A DNA stretch of 11,731 bases from Bacilli bacterium (GCA_017888105.1 JAGHGS010000164.1:1-11731), one strand, 5' to 3'; counted from the first letter of the stretch, positions 6,131-11,731 are shown. The notes: generated by a model from the letters alone, not told the origin. Made by a program: numbers and translations.

Positions 6131-6172
6131 AGCTTTTGTAATGGAAATATGGCGGATATTACAAAAGCTTTT
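6131..6172 (+). terminator. Strong 12-bp hairpin with short T-run, possible terminator or small-RNA 3' end
   Basis: AGCTTTTGTAAT (6131-6142) is the exact reverse complement of ATTACAAAAGCT (6158-6169), with a 15-base loop and TTTT ending at 6172. Looser pairing extends beyond both arms. It lies about 165 bases after the operon's own terminator with no plus-strand gene between, so as a terminator it would be a backup or would end an unannotated RNA. Facing the other way it lies about 115 bases after the minus-strand gene's stop, but without a T-run. Confidence 0.45.
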
Positions 6173-6275
6173 AATAATTCAATGGTTCGTTAAAAAGATT
6201 TTGCAAGGATTCATGATTTTTTCTTCGAATTTATTAGTTCGCTAAATATATATTATGTTAACTTTGTTCTTTCGA

Positions 6276-6299
6276 AATAAAACAAATTAATGTTTTATT
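6276..6299 (-). terminator. Weak AT-rich hairpin at the 3' end of the 264-residue protein gene
   Basis: AATAAAACA (6276-6284) pairs exactly with TGTTTTATT (6291-6299) around a six-base loop that contains the stop codon 6287-6289. Read on the minus strand, the 3' arm ends in TTTTATTT and then CG. With a single G:C pair it would be a weak terminator, but its placement at the stop is suggestive. Confidence 0.35.
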
Positions 6300-7081
6300 A
6301 CTACTTCATTAAATGTCTTTGTGGTAAATTTCATGTTATCGTTATTTATTTTTTCTAATTCATCTGTATATATTGTGATTGAATGGTCTTTTTCATTATA
6401 ATCATAATTTGCTATAATTGACGTATTTTGATCATTATATAAGATAATTTTATTTTCATTTACATTAATTAGAAATGTTTTTTGATTTTGAGCGTTATTT
6501 ATACCTATATTTATTATTTCATTGATTATAACGATACTTATGGAACATAATATTAGAATTAAGAGAATATAGTCACCTAATTGAATTGTTTCTTCTTCCC
6601 TACTCTCTTTATTTTTGAATAGGGTGATTCCTATTTTGGCAAAACATACAACGATTGCAGTCAAACTACAAATTAAGGTTGTCTTCCATTCGAATTGCCA
6701 TTCTTTTGTTAAACAATAATTGATTATATTGTTAAATATTTGAAAGCCAATAATCGTTAATATTAATGCTATTGTTATTATTTTGATTCTTTTTAAAATT
6801 GAGTAATTCTTTTTTAGATTTTTTCTATTATTATAAATTAGCATAAACATTTCATACAATAAATATATTTCACATAATAGAAGTACTGCTTTTATAGCAA
6901 ATATTACTATTGCTATGATTCCATTTAAAGGGTTTATATTTATTAATGATGAATTAATATTAAAATAGTTATAATATGATGTATTTAAAAGATAGTTTAT
7001 TGCTTGGGCTATTCCTATTAAAAAAGAAACAATCAGTGGTATTTCACATTTTTTAATAAATTCTTTGATTTTTTCAGACAT
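6287..7081 (-). CDS. Five-segment membrane protein with extracytoplasmic tail, function unknown
   Basis: The 264-residue protein has about five predicted membrane segments (near 14-32, 52-80, 99-122, 134-153 and 170-193) and a C-terminal polar domain (196-264) rich in Asn, Ile and Lys. That domain would be extracytoplasmic if the N-terminus is inside, as its Lys-rich start suggests. The tail alternates hydrophobic and polar residues (NENKIILYNDQNTSIIANY), like a small beta-domain. No family is recognised. Base use looks even more AT-biased than the housekeeping genes (long Asn/Ile/Lys runs), consistent with an accessory or acquired gene. The start is supported by AAGGAG six bases upstream of the ATG, and a good promoter lies in the 57-base gap to the metal transporter, so it is probably a separate transcript. 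Genes of this sort are often strain-variable. Confidence 0.75.
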   Translation of the reverse strand: MSEKIKEFIKKCEIPLIVSFLIGIAQAINYLLNTSYYNYFNINSSLININPLNGIIAIVIFAIKAVLLLCEIYLLYEMFMLIYNNRKNLKKNYSILKRIKIITIALILTIIGFQIFNNIINYCLTKEWQFEWKTTLICSLTAIVVCFAKIGITLFKNKESREEETIQLGDYILLILILCSISIVIINEIINIGINNAQNQKTFLINVNENKIILYNDQNTSIIANYDYNEKDHSITIYTDELEKINNDNMKFTTKTFNEVVIKH

Positions 7082-7108
7082 TATAATCTCCTTCTTCGTT
7101 TAGGAGAT

Positions 7109-7137
7109 ATTATATTTTATTTTTTATTAAAAATCAA
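7109..7137 (-). promoter_or_regulatory. Promoter of the 264-residue membrane protein gene
   Basis: On the minus strand: TTGATT (7137-7132), a 17-bp spacer and a perfect TATAAT (7114-7109). Transcription should start near 7102, about 20 bases before the ATG at 7081, with AAGGAG at 7093-7088 inside the leader. The -35 box lies directly beyond the stop codon of the upstream transporter gene. Confidence 0.65.
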
Positions 7138-7138
7138 T

Positions 7139-7891
7139 CTAAAAGCAAAAATAATTAATTAATATTAATATAATACCTATTAATAATCCTAGATATAAAT
7201 ATTTATTTAAGTTATATTTCTTCGCTTTTGGTAGTATTCCTTCGATTGCTAGGGTGATCATGATTCCACCTACTAGTAAAAGGATAATACTAATTAGGGA
7301 ATCCGTTATATATTTGCTTAAAAAAATATAGGCTAGTATTGCTCCAATTGGTTCTGCTATTCCAGATAGAAAGGTTTTAAAAATGGCATTCTTTTTTGAT
7401 TTTGTAGCATAATAAATAGGTACTGCGATTGATATTCCTTCGGGTATATTATGAAAGGCAATGGCAAGGCCTAATTTTAAACCTAATTCAATATCTTTAT
7501 AAGAACTCATGAATGTTGCAATTCCTTCTGGGAAATTATGGAGAATTAAGGCTAGCATATTTAAAATTCCTAGTTTATATAAATCATTTTGAGCTTCGGT
7601 TTTATCCATTAATTTATGTAAGTATTTTACCAAAATCATTCCAATGATAAAGGCTAGAATTGAAAATAATATCCCCTTTCCTATTCCATAATTTGAAAGT
7701 AGGATATAGCTTGATTCGGGTATTAGATCAGTAATGCTGATTCCTATCATAATTGCTAAAGAGAAAGCCAGAGATGCTGTAATAAATTTATTGATATTGT
7801 TTTCTTTAAATTTAAAAAAAATTACAAAAGCCCCTAATATGGTAGATAAACCAGCGATGGTAGAAACTAGTAATGCACCAATAATTTCCAT
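7139..7891 (-). CDS. ZIP-family divalent metal transporter (ZupT-like)
   Basis: ZIP transporters bring divalent metals such as Zn, Fe or Mn into the cytoplasm. The 250-residue protein has the usual length and about eight hydrophobic segments. It carries the two signature metal-binding helices: HNFPEG at 118-123 (H118, N119, E122) and HNIPEG at 147-152 (H147, N148, E151), followed by SGIAEPIGA. These are the core ligands of the binuclear site in ZupT/BbZIP relatives. The cytoplasmic loop between the third and fourth helices is short (MDKTEAQNDLYK) and lacks the His-rich run of some ZIPs. The start at ATG 7891 is supported by GGTGA five bases upstream. The substrate cannot be read from sequence, and no metal-regulator box was recognised upstream. 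It diverges from the 42-codon gene, sharing a 70-base control region. Confidence 0.92.
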   Translation of the reverse strand: MEIIGALLVSTIAGLSTILGAFVIFFKFKENNINKFITASLAFSLAIMIGISITDLIPESSYILLSNYGIGKGILFSILAFIIGMILVKYLHKLMDKTEAQNDLYKLGILNMLALILHNFPEGIATFMSSYKDIELGLKLGLAIAFHNIPEGISIAVPIYYATKSKKNAIFKTFLSGIAEPIGAILAYIFLSKYITDSLISIILLLVGGIMITLAIEGILPKAKKYNLNKYLYLGLLIGIILILINYFCF

Positions 7892-7905
7892 ATAATCACC
7901 ATTAA

Positions 7906-7933
7906 ATTATATGAATGCTTCTTCTTATTTAAA
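7906..7933 (-). promoter_or_regulatory. Candidate promoter of the ZIP transporter gene
   Basis: On the minus strand: TTTAAA (7933-7928), a 16-bp spacer and a perfect TATAAT (7911-7906). The predicted start falls near 7900, so the leader would be only about 10 bases and the GGTGA site would sit at its very 5' end. Confidence 0.4.
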
Positions 7934-7961
7934 CCATAATAATAGTGGGAGGTAAAAGAAC

Positions 7962-8090
7962 ATGAAAAATAATAGAGAAAATAAGAACTCTAGAAATAAT
8001 AAGAATTGTAGAAATTCTAGAAGTGAATCTAGAAATTCTAGAAATGAAAAAAGCGAAAGAAGTTCTAAAGCAAATAGAGAAGCTCGCTAA
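7962..8090 (+). CDS. 42-residue low-complexity Ser/Arg/Asn microprotein
   Basis: A complete 42-codon gene with a strong GGGAGGT site at 7947-7953, eight bases before the ATG, and its own terminator at 8097-8123. The product contains only Met, Lys, Asn, Arg, Glu, Ser, two Ala and one Cys: 11 Asn, 9 Arg, 8 Ser, 5 Lys and 5 Glu, net charge about +9, with no large hydrophobic residue after Met1. Its middle repeats a Ser-Arg-Asn unit (NSRNNKNCRNSR, then ESRNSRNE) and must be disordered. Short Asn/Ser-rich proteins of this style occur in Bacillota, some linked to spores, but I cannot tie this one to a named family. A nucleic-acid-coating or RNA-binding role fits the charge. It diverges from the ZIP gene and converges on the recombinase gene. 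Confidence 0.75.
   Translation: MKNNRENKNSRNNKNCRNSRSESRNSRNEKSERSSKANREAR
7988..8045. repeat. Tandem TCTAGAAAT-type repeats inside the 42-codon gene
   Basis: TCTAGA occurs four times in this span (with a fifth variant, TGTAGA), mostly as TCTAGAAAT or TCTAGAAGT, in phase with the reading frame and encoding Ser-Arg-Asn/Ser. Because TCTAGA and AGAAATTCT are self-complementary, the mRNA could form several alternative short hairpins. The repeat looks like slippage-driven expansion of a coding unit. Confidence 0.7.
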
Positions 8091-8096
8091 TTATAG

Positions 8097-8123
8097 AAGC
8101 CACGACTTAATGGTGGCTTTTTT
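8097..8123 (+). terminator. Intrinsic terminator of the 42-codon gene, encoded within the recombinase 3' end
   Basis: AAGCCAC (8097-8103) pairs with GTGGCTT (8113-8119), with a nine-base loop and six T residues at 8118-8123. Most of the element lies in the convergent recombinase gene, whose last codons (Lys-Ser-His-His-stop) are read from the opposite strand of the right arm. In the minus direction the stem is followed by CTATAATT, a poor T-run. Confidence 0.87.
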
Positions 8124-9024
8124 CATGCAATAAAGGATGCTTTTCGTATTCCATTTCTAATTTTTCGTTTGATAAGTGAGTATATATTTGGGTGGTTGAT
8201 ATATCACTATGGCCTAGAAGTTCTTGAACAACTCTTAAATCAGCGCCATTATTAAGTAAGTGAGTTGCAAAAGAATGCCTTAAAATATGCGGACTAATAT
8301 CTTTTTTAATTCCCTTTTCTCTACATAATTTCTTGATATACTTAAAGAAAGCTTGTCTTGTTATTTTAGTGTGTCTTGAACTGATGAATACATATTCACT
8401 TGTTTTCGTTCCAAGTAATGCTCCCCTTCCAAATTTTAAATATTCCTCTAAAGCTTTTATAGCAATATTATTTATAGGAACTAACCTTTCTTTGCTTCCT
8501 TTTCCAAAAACTTTAATTAATCCATCTTCTAAAAATAAATTACTCATTGGTAAATCACATAATTCACTAATACGCATTCCTGTTGCATAAAGAACTTCTA
8601 ACATGGCTTTATTACGTAAATCATAAGATGTACTAGCACGAATATTTAATAAGTTATCAACTTCTTCAATTGTTAAATAATTGGGTAATTTTTTTTCAAT
8701 TTTTGGCATTTTAATACCATCACATGGATTTTTTGTTATGATATTATTTTCTATTAAATATTTATAGAAATTGTTTATTGAGGTTAAATATCTTGCTTTT
8801 GTTTTGCTTGATTTATCACTTTTTCGTAAATACTCCCTAATGTCTTCTTTATCTATATTTTTAATGTTTCTTTTTGGATAGTGTTTTGCTAATAAATAAA
8901 GGTCGGTTGCATAAGAATTTCTCGTGTTTTTGCTGGTGTTGTATTCAGCATTTAGATATTCATTTATATATTTATTAAGTTCCGAATTATATTTAAATAT
9001 TTCTTCTAACTCATCTTTTTTCAT
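8107..9024 (-). CDS. Tyrosine site-specific recombinase, XerC/XerD type
   Basis: Xer recombinases resolve chromosome dimers at dif; the 305-residue length and wording fit this housekeeping class better than phage integrases. Residues 15-100 form the SAM-like core-binding domain (KNTRNSYATDL...TSINNFYKYL). The catalytic domain holds all active-site residues: R151 (ATGMRISEL), K175 (VFGKGSKERLVPI), H246 and R249 (SPHILRHSFATHLL), H272 (ELLGHSDISTTQIYTH) and the nucleophile Y281. XerC and XerD cannot be separated without alignment; many small Bacillota genomes carry one copy serving as XerD or XerS-like. The ATG at 9024 has AAGGTGA about seven bases upstream and an extended -10 promoter. The gene diverges from rarA, which also acts at replication forks, so shared expression is plausible. 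No dif-like site was recognised in the window. Confidence 0.93.
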   Translation of the reverse strand: MKKDELEEIFKYNSELNKYINEYLNAEYNTSKNTRNSYATDLYLLAKHYPKRNIKNIDKEDIREYLRKSDKSSKTKARYLTSINNFYKYLIENNIITKNPCDGIKMPKIEKKLPNYLTIEEVDNLLNIRASTSYDLRNKAMLEVLYATGMRISELCDLPMSNLFLEDGLIKVFGKGSKERLVPINNIAIKALEEYLKFGRGALLGTKTSEYVFISSRHTKITRQAFFKYIKKLCREKGIKKDISPHILRHSFATHLLNNGADLRVVQELLGHSDISTTQIYTHLSNEKLEMEYEKHPLLHEKSHH

Positions 9025-9041
9025 TATTCGTCACCTTATTA

Positions 9042-9050
9042 ATTATATCA
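9042..9050 (-). promoter_or_regulatory. Extended -10 promoter of the recombinase gene
   Basis: On the minus strand TGATATAAT, a TGn extension plus perfect TATAAT, lies about 20 bases before the ATG. The -35 region (TGTCAA at 9070-9065) is poor and is the complement of the rarA TTGACA box, so the divergent promoters overlap at their -35 regions. Confidence 0.5.
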
Positions 9051-9064
9051 TAAATTTTTTTAGA

Positions 9065-9093
9065 TTGACATACGTACAATTGTATTATATACT
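9065..9093 (+). promoter_or_regulatory. rarA promoter
   Basis: A perfect TTGACA (9065-9070), a 17-bp spacer and TATACT (9088-9093), with a start near 9100 and a leader of about 50 bases. A second possible promoter is an extended -10, TGTTATAAT (9113-9121), without a good -35. Confidence 0.7.
9075..9084. promoter_or_regulatory. TACAATTGTA palindrome between the rarA -35 and -10 boxes
   Basis: A perfect 10-bp palindrome within the spacer of the rarA promoter and upstream of the divergent recombinase promoter. A dimeric regulator bound here could affect both genes. It does not match an SOS box closely enough (no GAAC-N4-GTTC) for me to call LexA control. Confidence 0.35.
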
Positions 9094-9150
9094 TTAATTA
9101 GATTAAGAAATGTGTTATAATTTAATTGAGATATGTAGAAAGGATTATTT

Positions 9151-10350
9151 ATGGAATTACTTGCGAATATACTTCGTCCAAAATCTTTAAAGGAAGTAAT
9201 TGGTCAAAAACATTTAATTGGGGATGGTAAAGTTTTAACAAATTTGGTTTCGAATGGTAAAATATTTTCTATGATTTTGTATGGGAAACCGGGAATTGGA
9301 AAAACAAGTATTGCGAATGCTTTAATTAATGAACTGAAAATACGATCTAAATTTTTAAATGCTACTACGAATAATAAAGCAGATTTTGATATTGCTATTG
9401 AAGAAGCAAAAATGTATGGGGAAATGATTCTTGTTATTGATGAAATTCACAGAATGAATAAAGATAAGCAAGATATTTTGCTTCCTCATATTGAATCTGG
9501 ATTAATTATTTTAATTGGGCTTACTACTTCAAATCCTTATCATAAGATTAATCCAGCGATTCGTAGTCGATGTCAAATTTTTGAATTGAAAGAATTAAGT
9601 GCGGATGATATTATGGAAGGTTTAAAAAGAGCGGGTGAATATCTTCCGGATTTAAAAATAGATGAAGATGTTTTGAAATATATTGCTACCCTATCTTCTG
9701 GAGATTTTCGATCTGCGATTAATACTTTGGAAGTTGCATATTATGCGACTGAAAATCATAATATTACCATTGAAGATATTAAAAAAATAAATAATAAACC
9801 AGTATTTTTTCATGATAAAGATGAAGATGGTCATTATCAAGTTTTAAGTGCTTTTCAAAAATCAATTCGAGGTAGTGATGTAGATGCTGCCCTACACTAT
9901 TTAGCAAGACTTATTGTTGCGGGAGATTTGGATAGTATTTACCGGAGAATGAGTGTTATTGCTTATGAAGATATCGGGCTTGCTAATCCGGGAATTGGAC
10001 CAAAGGTGATGGCAGCAATACAAGCAGCAGAGTTAGTAGGACTTCCGGAAGCTAGAATTCCTTTAGGACAAGTTGTTACAGAAATGGCTTTATCTCCAAA
10101 GAGTAATAGTACTCTACTAGGTATTGATGCTGCGATTAGCGATATTAATAAAGGACTTGCAGGTGAAATACCAAAGCATATTATTGAAGGATCTCCGAAT
10201 TATATTTATCCGCATAATTATAAAAATGATTATATTTATCAAGAATATATGCCTGAGAAATTAAAGAATAAAAAATATTATCATAAAAAGAATAATAAAT
10301 ATGAAAGTAATTTAAATAGAATATATGATGAAATGAGGAGTGGAAAATGA
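9151..10350 (+). CDS. rarA: Replication-associated recombination protein A (MgsA/RarA AAA+ ATPase)
   Basis: RarA is a tetrameric AAA+ ATPase of the clamp-loader clade that acts at stalled replication forks. The 399-residue protein has the N-terminal LRPKSLKEVIGQKHLIG box. Walker A is GKPGIGKT at 45-52 and Walker B is VIDEIHR at 95-101 (D97, E98). Sensor 1 lies in the TTSNP region (125-129), and an SR pair at 139-140 supplies the likely arginine finger. The C-terminal half contains SGDFRSAINTLE, the sensor 2 region, then the MgsA-type tetramerisation domain (GSDVDAALHYLARLIVAGD, IAYEDIGLANP) and the PNYIYPHNY signature close to the end. It is slightly shorter than the E. coli protein but complete. 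The start has AAAGGATT about six bases upstream. Its TGA stop overlaps the gpsA ATG by four bases (ATGA), indicating coupling. Confidence 0.96.
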   Translation: MELLANILRPKSLKEVIGQKHLIGDGKVLTNLVSNGKIFSMILYGKPGIGKTSIANALINELKIRSKFLNATTNNKADFDIAIEEAKMYGEMILVIDEIHRMNKDKQDILLPHIESGLIILIGLTTSNPYHKINPAIRSRCQIFELKELSADDIMEGLKRAGEYLPDLKIDEDVLKYIATLSSGDFRSAINTLEVAYYATENHNITIEDIKKINNKPVFFHDKDEDGHYQVLSAFQKSIRGSDVDAALHYLARLIVAGDLDSIYRRMSVIAYEDIGLANPGIGPKVMAAIQAAELVGLPEARIPLGQVVTEMALSPKSNSTLLGIDAAISDINKGLAGEIPKHIIEGSPNYIYPHNYKNDYIYQEYMPEKLKNKKYYHKKNNKYESNLNRIYDEMRSGK

Positions 10351-11321
10351 AAATTAGTGTTATTGGAACAGGAATTTATGGGGTTGCATTAAGTCTTGAT
10401 ATGGTTAGTAATGGGCATACTGTTACTATGTGGACTGAAAGTAAAGATCTAGAAAAACATTTTTTAGAAAAACATGATTTAAAGCCAATTACAGACGTGT
10501 TTATTCCAGATACAATTAAAGTTACTAGTGATATTAAAGAAGCTTTGGAAAACACAGATTTTGTGGTTTTAGCTACATCTGCAAAGTATGTTCGTGAAAC
10601 TTGTCAAAGTATGAGAAGGTATTTTAATACTTTAACTCCTATTTGTATTGCTTCAAAAGGAATTGAAAATAATACTTATTCTTTCTTATCTGATATTGTA
10701 AGAAACGAGTTAAAAGCAAAACATATTGCGGTTATTTCTGGACCTACTTTTGCAATTGATTTAATTAATAATGAACCAGTAGGTTTATCAGTTGCGGTTA
10801 CCAGTAATAAGGCTTTTAAATGTGCCGAGCTTGCTTTTGCTAATGAAAGAGTAAAATTGAGAGAAAACAGAGATTTAGATGGAACACAACTTTGTGGTAG
10901 TATTAAAAATGTAATTGCTATTGCAGCTGGAATTTTAGATGGACTTGGATTTAGTGAATCAACTAGAGCTTTCTTAATTACAGAATCGATGCATGATATT
11001 AAAGAATTGTTAGTAAAATTGGAATGTAATCCTAAAACAATATTATCTTTTGCTGGAATTGGTGATTTGATGCTTACAGCTGGTTCACCAAAAAGTAGAA
11101 ATTACCGTTATGGAAAATTACTTGGTGAAAGACAAGAACAAGAGAAAATTGATGAATATTTAAAAGAAAATACAACGGAAGGTTATTATACCCTACTCTC
11201 TATTAAAGGATTAACCAAGAATCGAAAGATTAAAATGCCTATTATTAATATTATTTATGATATAGCAATTAATCATAAAGATCCAGAAATATTAGTTGAT
11301 TTTCTTATTACAAAAGCATAA
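10347..11321 (+). CDS. gpsA: NAD(P)-dependent glycerol-3-phosphate dehydrogenase GpsA, divergent
   Basis: GpsA reduces dihydroxyacetone phosphate to sn-glycerol 3-phosphate, the backbone for membrane phospholipids. The 324-residue protein has the N-terminal Rossmann loop as GTGIYG (7-12; the usual bacterial form is GAGSWG), IASKGIE (K104) and SGPTFAID (131-138; usually SGPSFAxE). The catalytic lysine is in CGSIKNVIAIAAG (K187), and GIGDLMLTAGSPKSRN carries D240, T244, R251 and N252. The segment normally reading NAKAALITRG is ESTRAFLITES here, losing the usual Arg-Gly. Core catalytic residues remain, so activity is likely, but several family positions have drifted. No ribosome site is needed because the start overlaps the rarA stop (ATGA). 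A terminator begins within its stop codon, making rarA-gpsA a closed two-gene unit. Confidence 0.9.
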   Translation: MKISVIGTGIYGVALSLDMVSNGHTVTMWTESKDLEKHFLEKHDLKPITDVFIPDTIKVTSDIKEALENTDFVVLATSAKYVRETCQSMRRYFNTLTPICIASKGIENNTYSFLSDIVRNELKAKHIAVISGPTFAIDLINNEPVGLSVAVTSNKAFKCAELAFANERVKLRENRDLDGTQLCGSIKNVIAIAAGILDGLGFSESTRAFLITESMHDIKELLVKLECNPKTILSFAGIGDLMLTAGSPKSRNYRYGKLLGERQEQEKIDEYLKENTTEGYYTLLSIKGLTKNRKIKMPIINIIYDIAINHKDPEILVDFLITKA

Positions 11322-11341
11322 CTTTAATTGTTATGTTTTTT
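11317..11341 (+). terminator. Intrinsic terminator of rarA-gpsA
   Basis: CATAAC (11317-11322) pairs with GTTATG (11330-11335) around a seven-base loop, followed by six T residues (11336-11341). The left arm includes the gpsA stop codon. Confidence 0.78.
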
Positions 11342-11355
11342 AAATACAAAAAAAT

Positions 11356-11394
11356 AAGAGTGAAACCAAAGTACAAAAAATGTTTCACTCTTTT
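11356..11394. terminator. Bidirectional terminator between gpsA and the surface-protein gene
   Basis: AAGAGTGAAAC (11356-11366) is the exact reverse complement of GTTTCACTCTT (11382-11392). On the plus strand the stem is followed by TTTTG; on the minus strand by ATTTTTTT. It can therefore end both the gpsA transcript, as a backup, and the convergent surface-protein transcript. Confidence 0.82.
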
Positions 11395-11407
11395 GTGTAT
11401 TATACTC

Positions 11408-11438
11408 GCCTATGGGTAAAGGAAAAAGAGCCATAGGC
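11408..11438. repeat. 8-bp GC-containing hairpin after the surface-protein stop codon
   Basis: GCCTATGG (11408-11415) pairs perfectly with CCATAGGC (11431-11438) across a 15-base purine-rich loop (pyrimidine-rich on the minus strand). It lies six bases after the minus-strand stop codon and has no T-run on either side. It may be an mRNA 3'-end stabiliser just upstream of the bidirectional terminator. Confidence 0.6.
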
Positions 11439-11444
11439 AAGAAT

Positions 11445-11731
11445 TTATTCAACTACTACATATGGATTAGAAGCAGTGCCAATACCTTCTGAAAATTGAA
11501 CATCGGACTTCAAATTAATGACTGGTCGAATTCCAAATGTAATATTATTTACTCCCCAACTGCTCAATTGCCCTGCTGGACCAACAGTTAAAACATCAGA
11601 CCACTCTTTAGCTGGGTGTTCTTTATCAACATAAAATCCTCCTGATGTTATTGTCCAATAATCGAAGGCATTATAAAGATAACTTTTGTCATTCTTTGAA
11701 CCATATATTATGCCTGCATAGACTATTTCAT
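11445..11731 (-). CDS. Surface or secreted protein, C-terminal fragment (GxRPVINLK tail)
   Basis: Only the last 94 residues are in the window; the gene enters from the right edge and ends at TAA (11447-11445). The visible part reads YNAFDYWTITSGG, then GPAGQLSSWGVNNITFGIRP, and ends VINLKSDVQFSEGIGTASNPYVVVE. The combination of an YWT(I/M) segment, a Gly/Ser-rich strand, G(I/V)RPVINLK and a terminal GTxxNPYVV is a recurring C-terminal module in exported proteins of gut Bacillota, with resemblance to DUF6273-type domains; I know it from pattern rather than a defined activity. No cell-wall sorting motif follows. Its transcript would end at the bidirectional terminator after passing the 8-bp hairpin. 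The N-terminal part, and so the protein's role, is outside the window. Confidence 0.7.
   Translation of the reverse strand, partial: EIVYAGIIYGSKNDKSYLYNAFDYWTITSGGFYVDKEHPAKEWSDVLTVGPAGQLSSWGVNNITFGIRPVINLKSDVQFSEGIGTASNPYVVVE

Larger units (their letters stand above)
5968..6275. other. Gene-free intergenic region with repeats and a GC island
   Basis: About 300 bases between the plus-strand operon and the convergent minus-strand gene. From the left it holds an alternating TA tract (5971-5980), a degenerate 25-bp direct repeat (5983-6007 and 6028-6052, 20 of 25 identical by eye), the palindrome ACGCGCGT (6016-6023) in otherwise AT-only surroundings, an inverted repeat AACCTT...AAGGTT (6031-6058), and a strong 12-bp hairpin (6131-6169). 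No open frame with a ribosome site was found; a 34-codon frame at 6141-6245 lacks one. Confidence 0.6.

Noticed and set aside
6141..6245. A 34-codon plus-strand frame starting ATGGAAATATGG.
   Set aside because: No Shine-Dalgarno site; its start lies in the strong 12-bp hairpin, and the composition looks like random AT-rich sequence.
7086..7108. ATCTCC/GGAGAT pair that could sequester the ribosome site of the 264-residue protein gene.
   Set aside because: The pairing is real, but the predicted transcription start (near 7102) leaves the anti-Shine-Dalgarno arm upstream of the mRNA. A longer transcript reading through from the ZIP gene would revive the idea.
7988..8045. CRISPR-like repetition of TCTAGAAAT.
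   Set aside because: Units are about 9 bases, without unique spacers, and lie in frame within a supported small gene.
8333..8590. An 85-codon plus-strand open frame.
   Set aside because: It is antisense to the catalytic domain of the recombinase and has no ribosome site or family resemblance.
8107..9024. Recombinase as the integrase of a mobile element.
   Set aside because: Length and motifs fit housekeeping Xer proteins; no attachment-site repeats, excisionase or phage genes lie nearby.
1..11731. A Mollicutes-type code with TGA as Trp.
   Set aside because: All conserved Trp positions examined use TGG, and TGA is the functional stop of rarA at the gpsA overlap.

Overview
The window is strongly AT-rich, uses the standard genetic code (TGG for Trp, TGA as a real stop at the end of rarA) and favours AGA, TTA and AAT codons. 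Good Shine-Dalgarno sites, sigma-A-type promoters, a D-Ala-D-Ala ligase (so a peptidoglycan wall), a possible SpoIIM-like membrane protein and a surface protein ending in a GxRPVINLK...NPYVVVE tail point to a low-GC Bacillota genome, perhaps an uncultured gut Bacilli lineage of the Erysipelotrichales/RF39 type. That placement is inference; there is no rRNA gene to test it.

Layout. Positions 1-2226 (+) are one transcription unit: the 3' end of an M29 aminopeptidase gene, overlapping mutY, then ddl. Positions 2227-2558 carry no large gene, but hold a tandem pair of exact TGTCGAA motifs (Spo0A-box-like), a candidate promoter, a perfect 12-bp inverted repeat and a divergent 32-codon membrane microprotein gene (minus strand). 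Positions 2559-4289 (+) encode the SpoIIM-like membrane protein and mnmA. Positions 4365-5944 (+) form a two-gene operon: a helix-turn-helix protein and a membrane-anchored protein with eight extracytoplasmic cysteines, driven by a consensus promoter whose -35 box lies in a palindrome, and closed by a clean terminator. Positions 5968-6286 are a gene-free, repeat-bearing intergenic region.

Positions 6287-7891 (minus) hold an unrecognised five-segment membrane protein and a ZIP-family metal transporter, apparently with separate promoters. A 42-codon gene for a Ser/Arg/Asn-only type of microprotein (7962-8090, +) converges on a tyrosine recombinase gene (8107-9024, minus); its terminator is built from the last codons of that recombinase. 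The recombinase diverges from rarA (9151-10350, +), which overlaps gpsA (10347-11321, +). Two terminators follow, the second able to work in both directions, facing the 3' end of a surface-protein gene that runs off the right edge on the minus strand.

Most of the recognised genes are housekeeping: DNA repair and replication-fork maintenance (mutY, rarA, Xer), wall precursor synthesis (ddl), tRNA wobble modification (mnmA), phospholipid precursor synthesis (gpsA) and metal uptake (ZIP). The less explained material is the HTH/eight-Cys pair, the two microproteins, the 0A-box-like site and the 264-residue membrane protein. No tRNA, rRNA, CRISPR array or insertion sequence was seen.
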